Shown here: in pieces, positions 36,494 to 45,116 of the stretch
Position numbering within the stretch: position 1 is the stretch's first letter
Layout: every line of letters begins with the position of its first letter
DNA from: a bacterium
GTDB taxonomy: Bacteria; UBP6; UBA1177
NCBI GenBank assembly: GCA_022703485.1
Contig: JAKLDO010000002.1
Span: forward strand, 1-64,000
Length of the DNA: 64,000 nt
Direction of reading: 5' to 3'
Notes under the pieces: generated by a model
Databases searched by the model: none
The model's input: the letters and a program-made list of their open reading frames with translations, nothing else
Told to the model about the DNA's origin: nothing
Made by a program: the position numbers and the translations under genes

Positions 36494-38503
36494 ATGGTTA
36501 GGACAATAATTCAACTATCAATTATTCTGACCGCACTGTTTTTCATTTCGTGCAGCAATATCTCATCAGGCACAAATGGTAAAAATGATTCGCCTGATGA
36601 CGAAATAGTAAATAAAAGTGAGTGGGCCGTTCTTGCTGTAGGCGGACATCATACCTGTGGAATAAAGAATGGTGAACTTTTCTGCTGGGGAGCTAATTAT
36701 ATTGGTCAGTTTGGTAATGGAACTCAAGTCGGCGAAATAACTCCGTTAAAAATAGGTACTGAAAATGACTGGACAGATATTTCAGCCGGTTATCAACATA
36801 CCTGCGGAATAAAATCAGGTGAACTTTATTGCTGGGGCAACCTTTATTTTTCCGATCTTATTCCGGGTGTAGATAAAAAAATGTTAAGTCCCGGCAGAAT
36901 AGGAAGTGACAGCGACTGGACAAAGGTTGTCTGCGGTTTCAGGCACACCTGCGGAATCAGAAATGGAGAACTATACTGCTGGGGAAATAATTTTAGAGGA
37001 GAACTCGGTGACGGCACAACTGAAAATAAGGAGGAGCCATCCAGAGTCGGCAGTGACAATGACTGGCAGACCGTTTCAGCAGGAGAATCGCATACTTGCG
37101 GAATAAGATCAAGCGGGCTTTACTGCTGGGGTGGAGGATATCTGGAATACACAGAGGGATTAACTTATGAAAACTTCAGTTCACCAGTAAAAATCAATGC
37201 AGAAAACAACTGGAAAGATGTCGCAGCTGGCGGACACAAACCGTGCGGACTTAAAAATAACCGAATTTACTGTTGGGATGCAGACAAATATAAAACTGAA
37301 GCTGTAGAACCGTTCGAATTGGACAATAACAGAAACTGGCAGTCCTTATCGGGTTTTCTGAATTACACCTGCGGAATCAGAAATGGTGAACTCTACTGCT
37401 GGGGGAATAATTATTACGGTCAGCTTGGCGACGGAACAAACGAAGAGAGGGAAAAACCAGTCAGAGTTGACAGAAGCTCCGGGTGGTCAGTTGTTTCTAC
37501 AGGACAGAGTCATACCTGTGGCATCGATGGAACTGGTCTTTACTGTTGGGGCAGCAATGAATTTGGGAAACTTGGAAACGGAGAAGATTCATTTTCCGCA
37601 GATCCGGTTCAAATCGGAAGTTTGTCAGACTGGGGAACGGTTTCGGCATGCGATTCACATACCTGCGCAATCAGAAACAGCGAACTTTACTGCTGGGGAT
37701 GGAATTATTCAGGAGAACTCGGTGACGGTACTCAAATTAACAGACAGATTCCGGTTCAGACAGTTGATTCGGGTAACTGGAAAAGTGTTACAACTGGAAA
37801 TAACAGTAGTTGCGGAATAAAAAACAACGGAAAACTCAGTTGCTGGGGTTACATCGGAGATATTGAAAATGAGGAAAACATTGAATGGTCATCCGTTTCA
37901 ATTTTTGGTTCAGGCGTATGCGGAATAAGCGAAGGCAAACTTTTCTGTGCCGAAAGAGAGTATCAGCCATTTGTTCAGATGGATGAACATAATGACTGGA
38001 ATGTAATTTCATCCGATTATCGTCGTGCCTGTGGAATCCGCGGTGGTGAACTTTATTGCTGGGGTGATAATCTAAACGGAGATCTTGGAATTGATTCTGA
38101 AATCAACATTAAATCACCTACCAGAGTCGGTGAGTTCAGCGACTGGTCAGTTATTTATGTGAGTTCAGGTTATATTTGCGGGATAAGGAACGGAGATGTT
38201 TCCTGCTGGGGATGGAACGAACTCGACTTTAATTTTGATAACAGCGAAAACGACTGGACAGATGTTTCTTCCAGTGAATATGATATCTGCGGAATTAAAT
38301 CCGGAAAACTGTTTTGTGCCTATTATAAAGAAGGTATTGAACAGATTGGAAATGATTCTGACTGGACATCAGTTTCAGTAGGAAGAAATTACATTTGCGG
38401 AATAAGGGACAGTAAATTATTTTGCTGGGGCAGCAACAGTGTCGGTCAGCTTGGGAACGGTGAAGCGTGGGAACTGACTCCTGTTCCGGTGATAGAGCCG
38501 TGA
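36494..38503 (+). CDS. RCC1-repeat lipoprotein, two predicted seven-bladed propellers
   Basis: The 669 residues have a lipoprotein signal ending FISC (Cys near residue 20) and a short polar linker. The rest is 14 repeats of about 44 residues with the pattern W-x-x-V-x-x-G-x-x-HTCGI-x-NGELYCWG-x-N, several ending in GQLGDGT. This is the RCC1-type blade. Fourteen copies would build two seven-bladed propellers. Each blade carries a paired Cys (CGI and CW), which suggests one disulfide per blade, suited to an extracytoplasmic protein. Most blades keep the WG motif; blades 10 and 13 lack it. It is the first gene of a plus-strand series with barrel paralogues. A binding or scaffold role is inferred. 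Confidence 0.9.
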   Translation: MVRTIIQLSIILTALFFISCSNISSGTNGKNDSPDDEIVNKSEWAVLAVGGHHTCGIKNGELFCWGANYIGQFGNGTQVGEITPLKIGTENDWTDISAGYQHTCGIKSGELYCWGNLYFSDLIPGVDKKMLSPGRIGSDSDWTKVVCGFRHTCGIRNGELYCWGNNFRGELGDGTTENKEEPSRVGSDNDWQTVSAGESHTCGIRSSGLYCWGGGYLEYTEGLTYENFSSPVKINAENNWKDVAAGGHKPCGLKNNRIYCWDADKYKTEAVEPFELDNNRNWQSLSGFLNYTCGIRNGELYCWGNNYYGQLGDGTNEEREKPVRVDRSSGWSVVSTGQSHTCGIDGTGLYCWGSNEFGKLGNGEDSFSADPVQIGSLSDWGTVSACDSHTCAIRNSELYCWGWNYSGELGDGTQINRQIPVQTVDSGNWKSVTTGNNSSCGIKNNGKLSCWGYIGDIENEENIEWSSVSIFGSGVCGISEGKLFCAEREYQPFVQMDEHNDWNVISSDYRRACGIRGGELYCWGDNLNGDLGIDSEINIKSPTRVGEFSDWSVIYVSSGYICGIRNGDVSCWGWNELDFNFDNSENDWTDVSSSEYDICGIKSGKLFCAYYKEGIEQIGNDSDWTSVSVGRNYICGIRDSKLFCWGSNSVGQLGNGEAWELTPVPVIEP

Positions 38504-38521
38504 TGATTTAAGGAGAAATAT

Positions 38522-39307
38522 TTGAGCAGATCCGCAATAACAAAATTCATAATTTTCGCGCTTCTTTTCATCGGGACTGTTGAAGCGGCATCAACTGTTG
38601 ATAAAAGTTCCGATGACAAGATAACTGTATCAGGTTCATATAATCCTTTTATGTTCTCTTCAAAATATGTCAGCGACTCAAATCTTGAAGAAAAATACAT
38701 ACAGGGAACTTTAAAAATTGATTACGACAAAAGATTCCATAAAAACTGGGAATTTCACTCTTCATCTGCAATTTCAAAATCCAAAAGGACTTTCTATAAT
38801 CCTGATGTTGAACCTTTTACAGAAAACCCGGAAATTCTTTACAATCCTCCGGTTGCAAATATTTCAGGATATATTGATGCAGGCTTATCTTTCTGGTGGG
38901 ATTACATTAGAATAAGAGCAGATTTAAAGGTTTGTATTGCTGACAGGGAGGATGGTACAGTCGGTGTTTTTCCGGTTGGAGGGTTGCTGATGGAAGCCGG
39001 TAAAATGGACCGGTTGTGGATTTCCACAGGGTTCTTTCACAATGAGTATCCATACGGATTATTTCAACTTGCACTGAACGGAAAAATAAACGACAGCGTT
39101 GAATTAGGTGGAGGAGTTTTAGTTCTTGCAATAAATACATCCGTTTTTGAAACTGCTGAAATGCCCTTCCCTTCAGCATTTTTCAGGTTTAAAATTCAGG
39201 CATCGGAAGAAATCGCATTAAAATCATATTTAAATATCAAACCTTATCATTATGAAGATCCCGAAATGATGTTTGAAGGCTCCCTCGGAATGGAGTTCAG
39301 TTTTTAA
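38522..39307 (+). CDS. Predicted outer-membrane barrel, paralogue 1 of 3
   Basis: Starts at TTG 38522 with AAGGAG upstream; no ATG is suitably placed. The 261 residues have a signal peptide ending EAAS (residue 23), then SGSYNPF, YIQGTLKIDYDKRFHKNWE, LSFWWDYIRIRAD, LLMEAGKMDRLWISTGFF and the C-terminal strand GSLGMEFSF, whose last residue is Phe as required for BAM-dependent barrel insertion. The same motifs occur in the proteins at 41414 and 44338. It lies 18 bases after the RCC1 lipoprotein and 10 bases before the SBBP lipoprotein, so the three are probably one operon. Function unknown; outer-membrane location is inferred. Confidence 0.82.
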   Translation: MSRSAITKFIIFALLFIGTVEAASTVDKSSDDKITVSGSYNPFMFSSKYVSDSNLEEKYIQGTLKIDYDKRFHKNWEFHSSSAISKSKRTFYNPDVEPFTENPEILYNPPVANISGYIDAGLSFWWDYIRIRADLKVCIADREDGTVGVFPVGGLLMEAGKMDRLWISTGFFHNEYPYGLFQLALNGKINDSVELGGGVLVLAINTSVFETAEMPFPSAFFRFKIQASEEIALKSYLNIKPYHYEDPEMMFEGSLGMEFSF

Positions 39308-39317
39308 GGAGATTAAC

Positions 39318-41414
39318 ATGACGAAGTTATTTATGTTTCTACTGCTGGCGGTTTTCATTTCCTGCGGGGAAAACAGTACTGATAAAGCTGGCGATCCATT
39401 TTATGAAGAATGGACAATTTACTGGGGTTTTGGTGCGTCTGTACAAAATGACCTCGGGAAAAGTGTTGCAGTTTCAAAAGACGGATCCATTTTTGTTGCT
39501 GGCGACAATATTGAAAATTCTGATGAAAGCGAAAATGCAGAAAATGATTCTAAACCATTTTTTCTCACCAAAATATCTTCTGACGGAACAATCATTTGGA
39601 GCGTTCTCAATGATTTAATCGGTACGGTGATTGAAGGAAAAACTATAGTCACTGACAGCAGAAACAACTGCTTTGTAGTAAGCAACAGAATTGACTATTT
39701 AATTATTACAAAATTTAATAGTGCCGGCACAATTGAATTGAGTCGTCCGTTCGATAAAAAGTTCTACATACACAGTATTGCAATAGATAAATCAGGAAAT
39801 ATTTTTGTCGGCGGTCTCAATGATACATCAAAGAAACCTTATTTAATGAAAACAGACAGAGATGGCATGAAATTGTGGGAAAAAGAGTGGGATGAAGAAA
39901 ATCACTTTATGGTTGAAGCTGTTGCAACTGACATTTCCGGAAATGTTTATGCAGTAGGCAGAACGGAAGACAATCCCGATTCAGACGGCGTCGGTGATAG
40001 AAGTGAAAGCTTCATCGTAAAATTTGACGGGAACGGAAAGAAATTGTGGAGTAAAAACTGGGGTGTCCCGGAAAAATGGACAGTAGGCAATTCAATTTCT
40101 GTAGATTCCGATGGATCGATTTTTGTTTCCGGAATGACTTCTGGAACTTTTGAAGGAAATGTTTCAGCCGGAGATACCGATATTTTCTTAACAAAATTCA
40201 ATTCCGGATCAGAAATAGAATGGACAAAACAGTTCGGAACTGAAGCTTGGGATGCGGGATACTCATTGACTCTAGACGGAAAAGGTCGTGTCGTTGTAAC
40301 TGGAAGTGCTTCAAACAGCAACTATTGTAAAGATAACGGTTGTCGTAATTCATTTCTTGTCTCAGTATTTGATTATAATGGAAACAGCAAATACTCGAAT
40401 GAATGGAGCAATGGTCAACAAAGCAATATTTATTCTATTGCCTCCGACATGAATGGAAATGTTTTTTTCACTGGATTCAACGAGAACTTCGATAATGAAG
40501 GATCTGTTTTTCTATCCCGCTTTTCATTGAACGGATCTGATGACAAAACAGAGGATAACAAATCCGATGATGAAGACTCTCCTATTGATGAAGAAAATTG
40601 CAGACAGGCTGACGGAGGAACCGATACCTTCATAAAAGTCACTTATGAAGAAGATAAGTGTGCAAATCCCGGCGAAAGAACATTCAAAATGCTTTATCTT
40701 ATTGAGCCTGCCGATCATACCATAATAGATCCTGAGCATTCAGGAATGATATGCACTATGACCATTGACAGTATAGAAGGCGGAGAAATTGAAAACTTTT
40801 CCGCTGATGCCACTATCCCTGAATCAGATTTCTATTATGTTTCGGAAAAACAGATATATACAGACATTTCAGGCATTTCAGAAGGAGAAAAATGCTGGGG
40901 CGCTGACAGATATACAATAAGATTCAATGGATACGATAGGGATCTTTTCAATGACTCTATGATCGGAAAAAAGATCGTTTTCTACACCGGACCTGTCTAC
41001 TGGGGATACGAAAAAGTGCACGCTGTAGCTTATGAAGACGGCACCTGGATTGCTGTGAACCGTGTTATGCCGGGCAATTTCGGTCTTAAACCCGATCTGC
41101 TGGCGTACAGATCAACAATGCTTGATTGTGCTGTGCATTGTGTCTATGGAATGGGATATAACGGCTATGACATTCCCAACTACACCATTCAGCCGCCTGT
41201 ACAGTTTGATGTTGAAGGTCTTGATGAAGTTGTTCTGATCCGAAACGGCGAAACTCAGATCATCGGCGACTATGAATTTTATGCCGATTTCAGCGTGGCG
41301 ATCTCAGACAAAGACCCTGACGGAATATTTACAGTTACAGCCGATTATGATCCTCTTCCTCCCAAAAACGGACAGTTCTATTTCTCAGTCCTCAATATCG
41401 GTGCACTGAAGTAA
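39318..41414 (+). CDS. SBBP-repeat beta-propeller lipoprotein
   Basis: The ATG at 39318 has AAGGAG upstream and gives a proper lipoprotein signal ending FISC (Cys near residue 16); a longer frame start at 39273 is rejected because it overlaps the preceding gene. The 698 residues contain SBBP-type propeller repeats: WGFG-x-SVQNDLGKSVAVSKDG, IAIDKSGNIFVGGL, VATDISGNVYAVGRTED, SISVDSDGSIFVSGM and IASDMNGNVFFTGF. An acidic linker (near residue 420) precedes a C-terminal domain of about 270 residues with several Cys that I do not recognise. The stop overlaps the next start (TAATG), so the barrel protein that follows is translationally coupled. Confidence 0.87.
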   Translation: MTKLFMFLLLAVFISCGENSTDKAGDPFYEEWTIYWGFGASVQNDLGKSVAVSKDGSIFVAGDNIENSDESENAENDSKPFFLTKISSDGTIIWSVLNDLIGTVIEGKTIVTDSRNNCFVVSNRIDYLIITKFNSAGTIELSRPFDKKFYIHSIAIDKSGNIFVGGLNDTSKKPYLMKTDRDGMKLWEKEWDEENHFMVEAVATDISGNVYAVGRTEDNPDSDGVGDRSESFIVKFDGNGKKLWSKNWGVPEKWTVGNSISVDSDGSIFVSGMTSGTFEGNVSAGDTDIFLTKFNSGSEIEWTKQFGTEAWDAGYSLTLDGKGRVVVTGSASNSNYCKDNGCRNSFLVSVFDYNGNSKYSNEWSNGQQSNIYSIASDMNGNVFFTGFNENFDNEGSVFLSRFSLNGSDDKTEDNKSDDEDSPIDEENCRQADGGTDTFIKVTYEEDKCANPGERTFKMLYLIEPADHTIIDPEHSGMICTMTIDSIEGGEIENFSADATIPESDFYYVSEKQIYTDISGISEGEKCWGADRYTIRFNGYDRDLFNDSMIGKKIVFYTGPVYWGYEKVHAVAYEDGTWIAVNRVMPGNFGLKPDLLAYRSTMLDCAVHCVYGMGYNGYDIPNYTIQPPVQFDVEGLDEVVLIRNGETQIIGDYEFYADFSVAISDKDPDGIFTVTADYDPLPPKNGQFYFSVLNIGALK

Positions 41415-42205
41415 TGAATAAACAGGCAATAACAAAATTCATAATTTTTGCGCTTCTTTTCATCGGAACTATCGAGGCGGCATCGCCCCAAGATAAAAAT
41501 GTGAATGACAAAATAACTGTATCAGGTTCGTACAATCCTTTCAGTGTTTTAACCTGTTCCACAACTGACAGATATGTTCAAGGATCGGCAAAGATAAATT
41601 ACGACAAAAGATTCCACAAGAACTGGGAACTCCATACTGCGGTGGCTTATTCAAGATCAAAAAGAATTTCTCACGAAGAGCATAAAGATCCATATGATGA
41701 AACAACTCCGCCGGGAGAATTTAAAAACAGCGGTTTTGGCGATATCGGAATGTCTTTCTGGTGGGATTATCTCCGCATCAGAGCTGACTTCACCTTATTT
41801 GCATATGACAATTATCAGGAGGAATACAAAGGTAAAACTCTGGTCGGAATAAATAAAAAAATCAGTCTTATGCCTATGGGCGGCGGAATTATTGAAGCTG
41901 GAAAAATGGATTTTTTATGGATATCAACAGGTTCTTTTTATCAGGAATATCCTTACGGAATGCTTCAAATAGCATTGAACGGCAATATAAAAAACAAAGC
42001 CGAGCTTGGCGGCGGGATTGTATTGCTGCCAGTTAATCACTCTATATGGGAAGCACAGCAGACTGATCAGATGTTTTCGCTTTTTTTACGGACAAAAATT
42101 AAAATCAACGACATTTTTGCAATCAAATCTTATATAAATTTTGTACCGATATCCCCACCTGAAGGAATAGTTCAAGGTTCCCTCGGGATGGAGTTCAGTT
42201 TTTAA
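41414..42205 (+). CDS. Predicted outer-membrane barrel, paralogue 2 of 3
   Basis: The 263 residues have a signal peptide ending EAAS and the family motifs SGSYNPF, RYVQGSAKINYDKRFHKNWE, MSFWWDYLRIRAD, IIEAGKMDFLWISTGSF and the terminal GSLGMEFSF. The ATG is inside the stop codon of the SBBP lipoprotein gene. The first 20 codons are nearly identical at the DNA level to those of paralogue 1 (ATAACAAAATTCATAAT and onward), which indicates a fairly recent duplication or gene conversion at the 5' end. Outer-membrane location is inferred from the signal peptide, strand pattern and final Phe. Confidence 0.82.
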   Translation: MNKQAITKFIIFALLFIGTIEAASPQDKNVNDKITVSGSYNPFSVLTCSTTDRYVQGSAKINYDKRFHKNWELHTAVAYSRSKRISHEEHKDPYDETTPPGEFKNSGFGDIGMSFWWDYLRIRADFTLFAYDNYQEEYKGKTLVGINKKISLMPMGGGIIEAGKMDFLWISTGSFYQEYPYGMLQIALNGNIKNKAELGGGIVLLPVNHSIWEAQQTDQMFSLFLRTKIKINDIFAIKSYINFVPISPPEGIVQGSLGMEFSF

Positions 42206-42223
42206 AAACCTCACACAATTAAT

Positions 42224-42252
42224 TTGACATCCTGTTTTTTGTTAGGTATCAT
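42224..42252 (+). promoter_or_regulatory. Predicted strong promoter of the radical SAM/DUF4130 pair
   Basis: TTGACA at 42224-42229, a 17-base spacer and TATCAT at 42247-42252 lie just before the GTG start at 42281, so the leader is only about 20 bases. Confidence 0.65.
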
Positions 42253-42280
42253 TGCCTGACAAGTTCGGGAGAGAACACCT

Positions 42281-43525
42281 GTGGATATAATGGAAAAGCT
42301 TGAAATATTAAGTGCTTCCGCCAAATACGATGCAAGCTGCGCCTCGTCAGGCAGTTTCAGGAATACTCCGAAAGGGGGCATAGGCAACGGCAAGGCATGC
42401 GGAATATGCCACAGCTGGGCGGATGACGGCAGATGCATAAGCCTGCTCAAGGTGCTTTTCACGAATTTCTGCATTTATGACTGCGCTTACTGCATAAACA
42501 GAAGAAGCAATGACATAAAAAGAGTCGCTTTCACATCCAGGGAGATAGCCGATCTTACTATCGGATTTTACAAAAGAAATTACATCGAAGGGCTGTTCCT
42601 TTCAAGCGGAATTATTAAAAATCCTGATCACACGATGGAACTTCTGAGCGAGGCACTTCGCATACTGAGGTGCGAATACCGTTTCGGCGGATACATACAT
42701 GTCAAAGCGATCCCCGGAGCATCAAAAGAACTTATCGACAAGGCAGGGAAACTTGCCGACCGCATTTCGGTCAATATCGAACTTCCTTCGAAAGAAAGCC
42801 TGACAAGACTGACCGACAAAAAACACACAGACATCTTCGAACCCATGAAACAGATAACTGACGGAGTGATAACAAGTACCGAAGAACGAAAAATAAGCCG
42901 TTTCGCCCCCAGGTTCGCACCGGCGGGGCAGTCAACTCAGCTGATAGTAGGCGCGACACCCGAGACAGACCTCACAATTGTTAAGCTCAGTGAGGCCATG
43001 TATCACAAATTCAACCTCCGCCGCGTCTACTACAGCGCCTTCATTCCTGTCAATAACGATTCCCGCCTTCCGGTGCTCCGCGAACCTCCCCTTCTGCGTG
43101 AACACAGGCTGTATCAGGCAGATTTTCTGATGCGGCAGTACTATTTCAATGCCGATGAAATACTTTCTCCGCAACACCCGATGCTTGACATATCCCTCGA
43201 TCCCAAGGCGAACTGGGCGCTCAATCATTTTCACCTGTTCCCTGTTGAAGTGAACACAGCCGACCATGAAATGCTTCTGCGGGTTCCCGGAATAGGACCG
43301 AGGTCTGCAAAAAGGATAATCCTTGCAAGAAGAACTCACTATCTTGGCTTTGACAACCTCAGACAGCTCGGGGTGGTAATGAAAAGGGCGAAATACTTCA
43401 TCACCTGCAAAGGGGTCAGGATGCCGGCTGTCACAGAAAAGCTTCAGACAGTCTACAGATCTCTCGCTGAGTCGCATGAACCGGGTCCATATCAGATGAA
43501 ACTCTTCTCAACTGAACCGTTATGA
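42281..43525 (+). CDS. Putative DNA modification/repair radical SAM protein (TIGR03916-type)
   Basis: The GTG start at 42281 fits the GGGAGAG at 42267-42273 better than the ATG at 42290. The 414 residues contain a Cys cluster near residue 45 (KACGICHSWADDGRC) and the radical SAM motif CIYDCAYC near residue 68 (CxxxCxxC), followed by the barrel motifs GLFLSSGI, HVKAIPGAS and ISVNIELPS. The C-terminal part has a helix-hairpin-helix (LLRVPGIGPRSAKRIILARR) that would bind DNA. This is the layout of the family annotated as a putative DNA modification/repair radical SAM protein, almost always encoded beside a DUF4130 protein, as here. The substrate base and the reaction are unknown. Confidence 0.92.
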   Translation: MDIMEKLEILSASAKYDASCASSGSFRNTPKGGIGNGKACGICHSWADDGRCISLLKVLFTNFCIYDCAYCINRRSNDIKRVAFTSREIADLTIGFYKRNYIEGLFLSSGIIKNPDHTMELLSEALRILRCEYRFGGYIHVKAIPGASKELIDKAGKLADRISVNIELPSKESLTRLTDKKHTDIFEPMKQITDGVITSTEERKISRFAPRFAPAGQSTQLIVGATPETDLTIVKLSEAMYHKFNLRRVYYSAFIPVNNDSRLPVLREPPLLREHRLYQADFLMRQYYFNADEILSPQHPMLDISLDPKANWALNHFHLFPVEVNTADHEMLLRVPGIGPRSAKRIILARRTHYLGFDNLRQLGVVMKRAKYFITCKGVRMPAVTEKLQTVYRSLAESHEPGPYQMKLFSTEPL

Positions 43526-44283
43526 GCAGAGTCTATCTTTTTGACGGCACCCTTGCCGGGTTTCAGTCCGTTCTGCCTGTTCTGTGGAACATCTCTGAAA
43601 ATGGTGACAGGCTCCAGAGCGCCGATTCATACATTCCGGGAATATTTGAAGAAGCAGTTACTCTTGACCCATCCGTCGATCATTATCAGCCGGCACTATC
43701 AGATGAAGCATACAACGAAGCTGTAAAAAGACTTCTCTATGCTTTTTCTGACAGCAGAACAAATGCATTTGAACAGACCCCGTCATTCCTCTGTTATGTT
43801 AGAAATAACGGACTTTTTGCATTAACTCACCTTGCAGAACCTTGCGTGAACATTGTGACAAAAGCGGCAAGAAGAACTGCCGGAGAGGCCCACAAGCTCA
43901 AAGGACTTCTCAGGTTCAGAAAGATAGGCAATATTTTTTACGGACCTTATTTCAGCAGATCTTTTGTTCTGCCCATGCTTTCCGAACATTTCAGGAGAAG
44001 ACTTCCTAACCAGCAGTGGATACTTCATGACACAGAACGGTCGACAGGCATTTTCTATAACGGACATGTTCCTGTTCAGGCGTTTTTCGATGAAACGCAG
44101 ATACTTGAACTTACTGCACTTTATGAAAAGAATGGAGTTGAGGACCCTTTTGAAACGCTCTGGAAAAGCTATTTTGACAATATCGCGATCGAATACCGGA
44201 AAAACCCGAAACTTCAGCAGTCCTTCATGCCGAAACAGTACTGGAAATACATTCCTGAAGTGTCCGGCAGATTGAAAAAATAA
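43522..44283 (+). CDS. DUF4130 DNA-metabolism partner protein (TIGR03915-type)
   Basis: The 253 residues match the DUF4130 protein that accompanies the radical SAM protein above. Landmarks are VYLFDGTLAGF at the N-terminus, KAARRTAGEAHKLKGLLRF near residue 113, FYGPYFSRSFVLPMLSEHF near residue 140, LHDTERSTGIFYNG near residue 173 and a C-terminal FDNIAIEYRKNPKLQQSFMPKQYW. In some genomes this domain is fused to a uracil-DNA-glycosylase-like domain; here that domain is absent and the protein ends after DUF4130. The ATG overlaps the radical SAM stop (ATGA). Joint action in DNA repair or modification is inferred from the constant pairing. Confidence 0.92.
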   Translation: MSRVYLFDGTLAGFQSVLPVLWNISENGDRLQSADSYIPGIFEEAVTLDPSVDHYQPALSDEAYNEAVKRLLYAFSDSRTNAFEQTPSFLCYVRNNGLFALTHLAEPCVNIVTKAARRTAGEAHKLKGLLRFRKIGNIFYGPYFSRSFVLPMLSEHFRRRLPNQQWILHDTERSTGIFYNGHVPVQAFFDETQILELTALYEKNGVEDPFETLWKSYFDNIAIEYRKNPKLQQSFMPKQYWKYIPEVSGRLKK

Positions 44284-44337
44284 AATCTTCTAAAAAATGC
44301 TACTATATTGCATAATCCTTTAAAAAAGGAGGAGGTC

Positions 44338-45111
44338 ATGAGCTCAAAACAAACGAAATTCATTGTTTTTGCACTGCTTCTTGTTGGAACTATCGAAGCG
44401 GGAAGCCCTGCTGACAGATCTTCAAACGACAGCTTCACATTCACGGGATCATACAATCCCTTCACGGTATCTACATGCTCGACCACAGACAGATATGTTC
44501 AGGGAACAGCAAAGCTCAACTATGATAAAAGGTTCCATAAGAACTGGGAATTCCACTCAGGCGCAGCATATTCAAAATCTGTAAAACTTAGCCATGACTA
44601 CAATGCAGGCGAAGTTGATGAAGGTGTCGAGGATGATTCACCTTCAACGCTGAGAAACAGCGGATATCTCGATGCCGGAATGTCCTTCTGGTGGGACTAT
44701 CTTCACATAAGGACAGACTTGAGCGTATTCATGTGGGATGAATACAGGAACAACAGAAGGGATACCGTAAATGTAATACCGATGGGAAGAGGCCTCATCG
44801 AAGCAGGAAAAATGAACCTTGTCTGGGTGTCGACAGGCTTCATGCACCCTGAATTCCCCGACGGCATTCTTCAGCTTGCACTTAGCGGTAATATAAAAAA
44901 CACCGCGATACTCGGCGCAGGTTTCGTATGGCTTCCGCTGAACATCACCACCTTCCAGACCGTTGATGCAGGCTATTCGCTATTTATGCACACAAGAATA
45001 AAGTTCGATGACAATGCATATCTCAGATCATATCTTAATATCAAACCGGATTTCCACGATGATGTGCTGATGATGTTCGATTTCTCTTTAGGATTCGAGT
45101 TCAGGTTCTGA
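44338..45111 (+). CDS. Predicted outer-membrane barrel, paralogue 3 of 3
   Basis: The ATG at 44338 follows a strong AAAGGAGGAGG; a longer frame start at 44308 would place that site inside the gene and is rejected. The 257 residues have a signal peptide ending EAGS, then the family motifs GSYNPF, RYVQGTAKLNYDKRFHKNWE, MSFWWDYLHIRTD, LIEAGKMNLVWVSTGFM and the C-terminal FSLGFEFRF. It is less AT-rich at third positions than paralogues 1 and 2 and stands after the DNA-metabolism pair rather than beside a propeller lipoprotein. It is probably the older copy. Convergent with the DUF285 array. Confidence 0.82.
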   Translation: MSSKQTKFIVFALLLVGTIEAGSPADRSSNDSFTFTGSYNPFTVSTCSTTDRYVQGTAKLNYDKRFHKNWEFHSGAAYSKSVKLSHDYNAGEVDEGVEDDSPSTLRNSGYLDAGMSFWWDYLHIRTDLSVFMWDEYRNNRRDTVNVIPMGRGLIEAGKMNLVWVSTGFMHPEFPDGILQLALSGNIKNTAILGAGFVWLPLNITTFQTVDAGYSLFMHTRIKFDDNAYLRSYLNIKPDFHDDVLMMFDFSLGFEFRF

Positions 45112-45116
45112 TAAGT

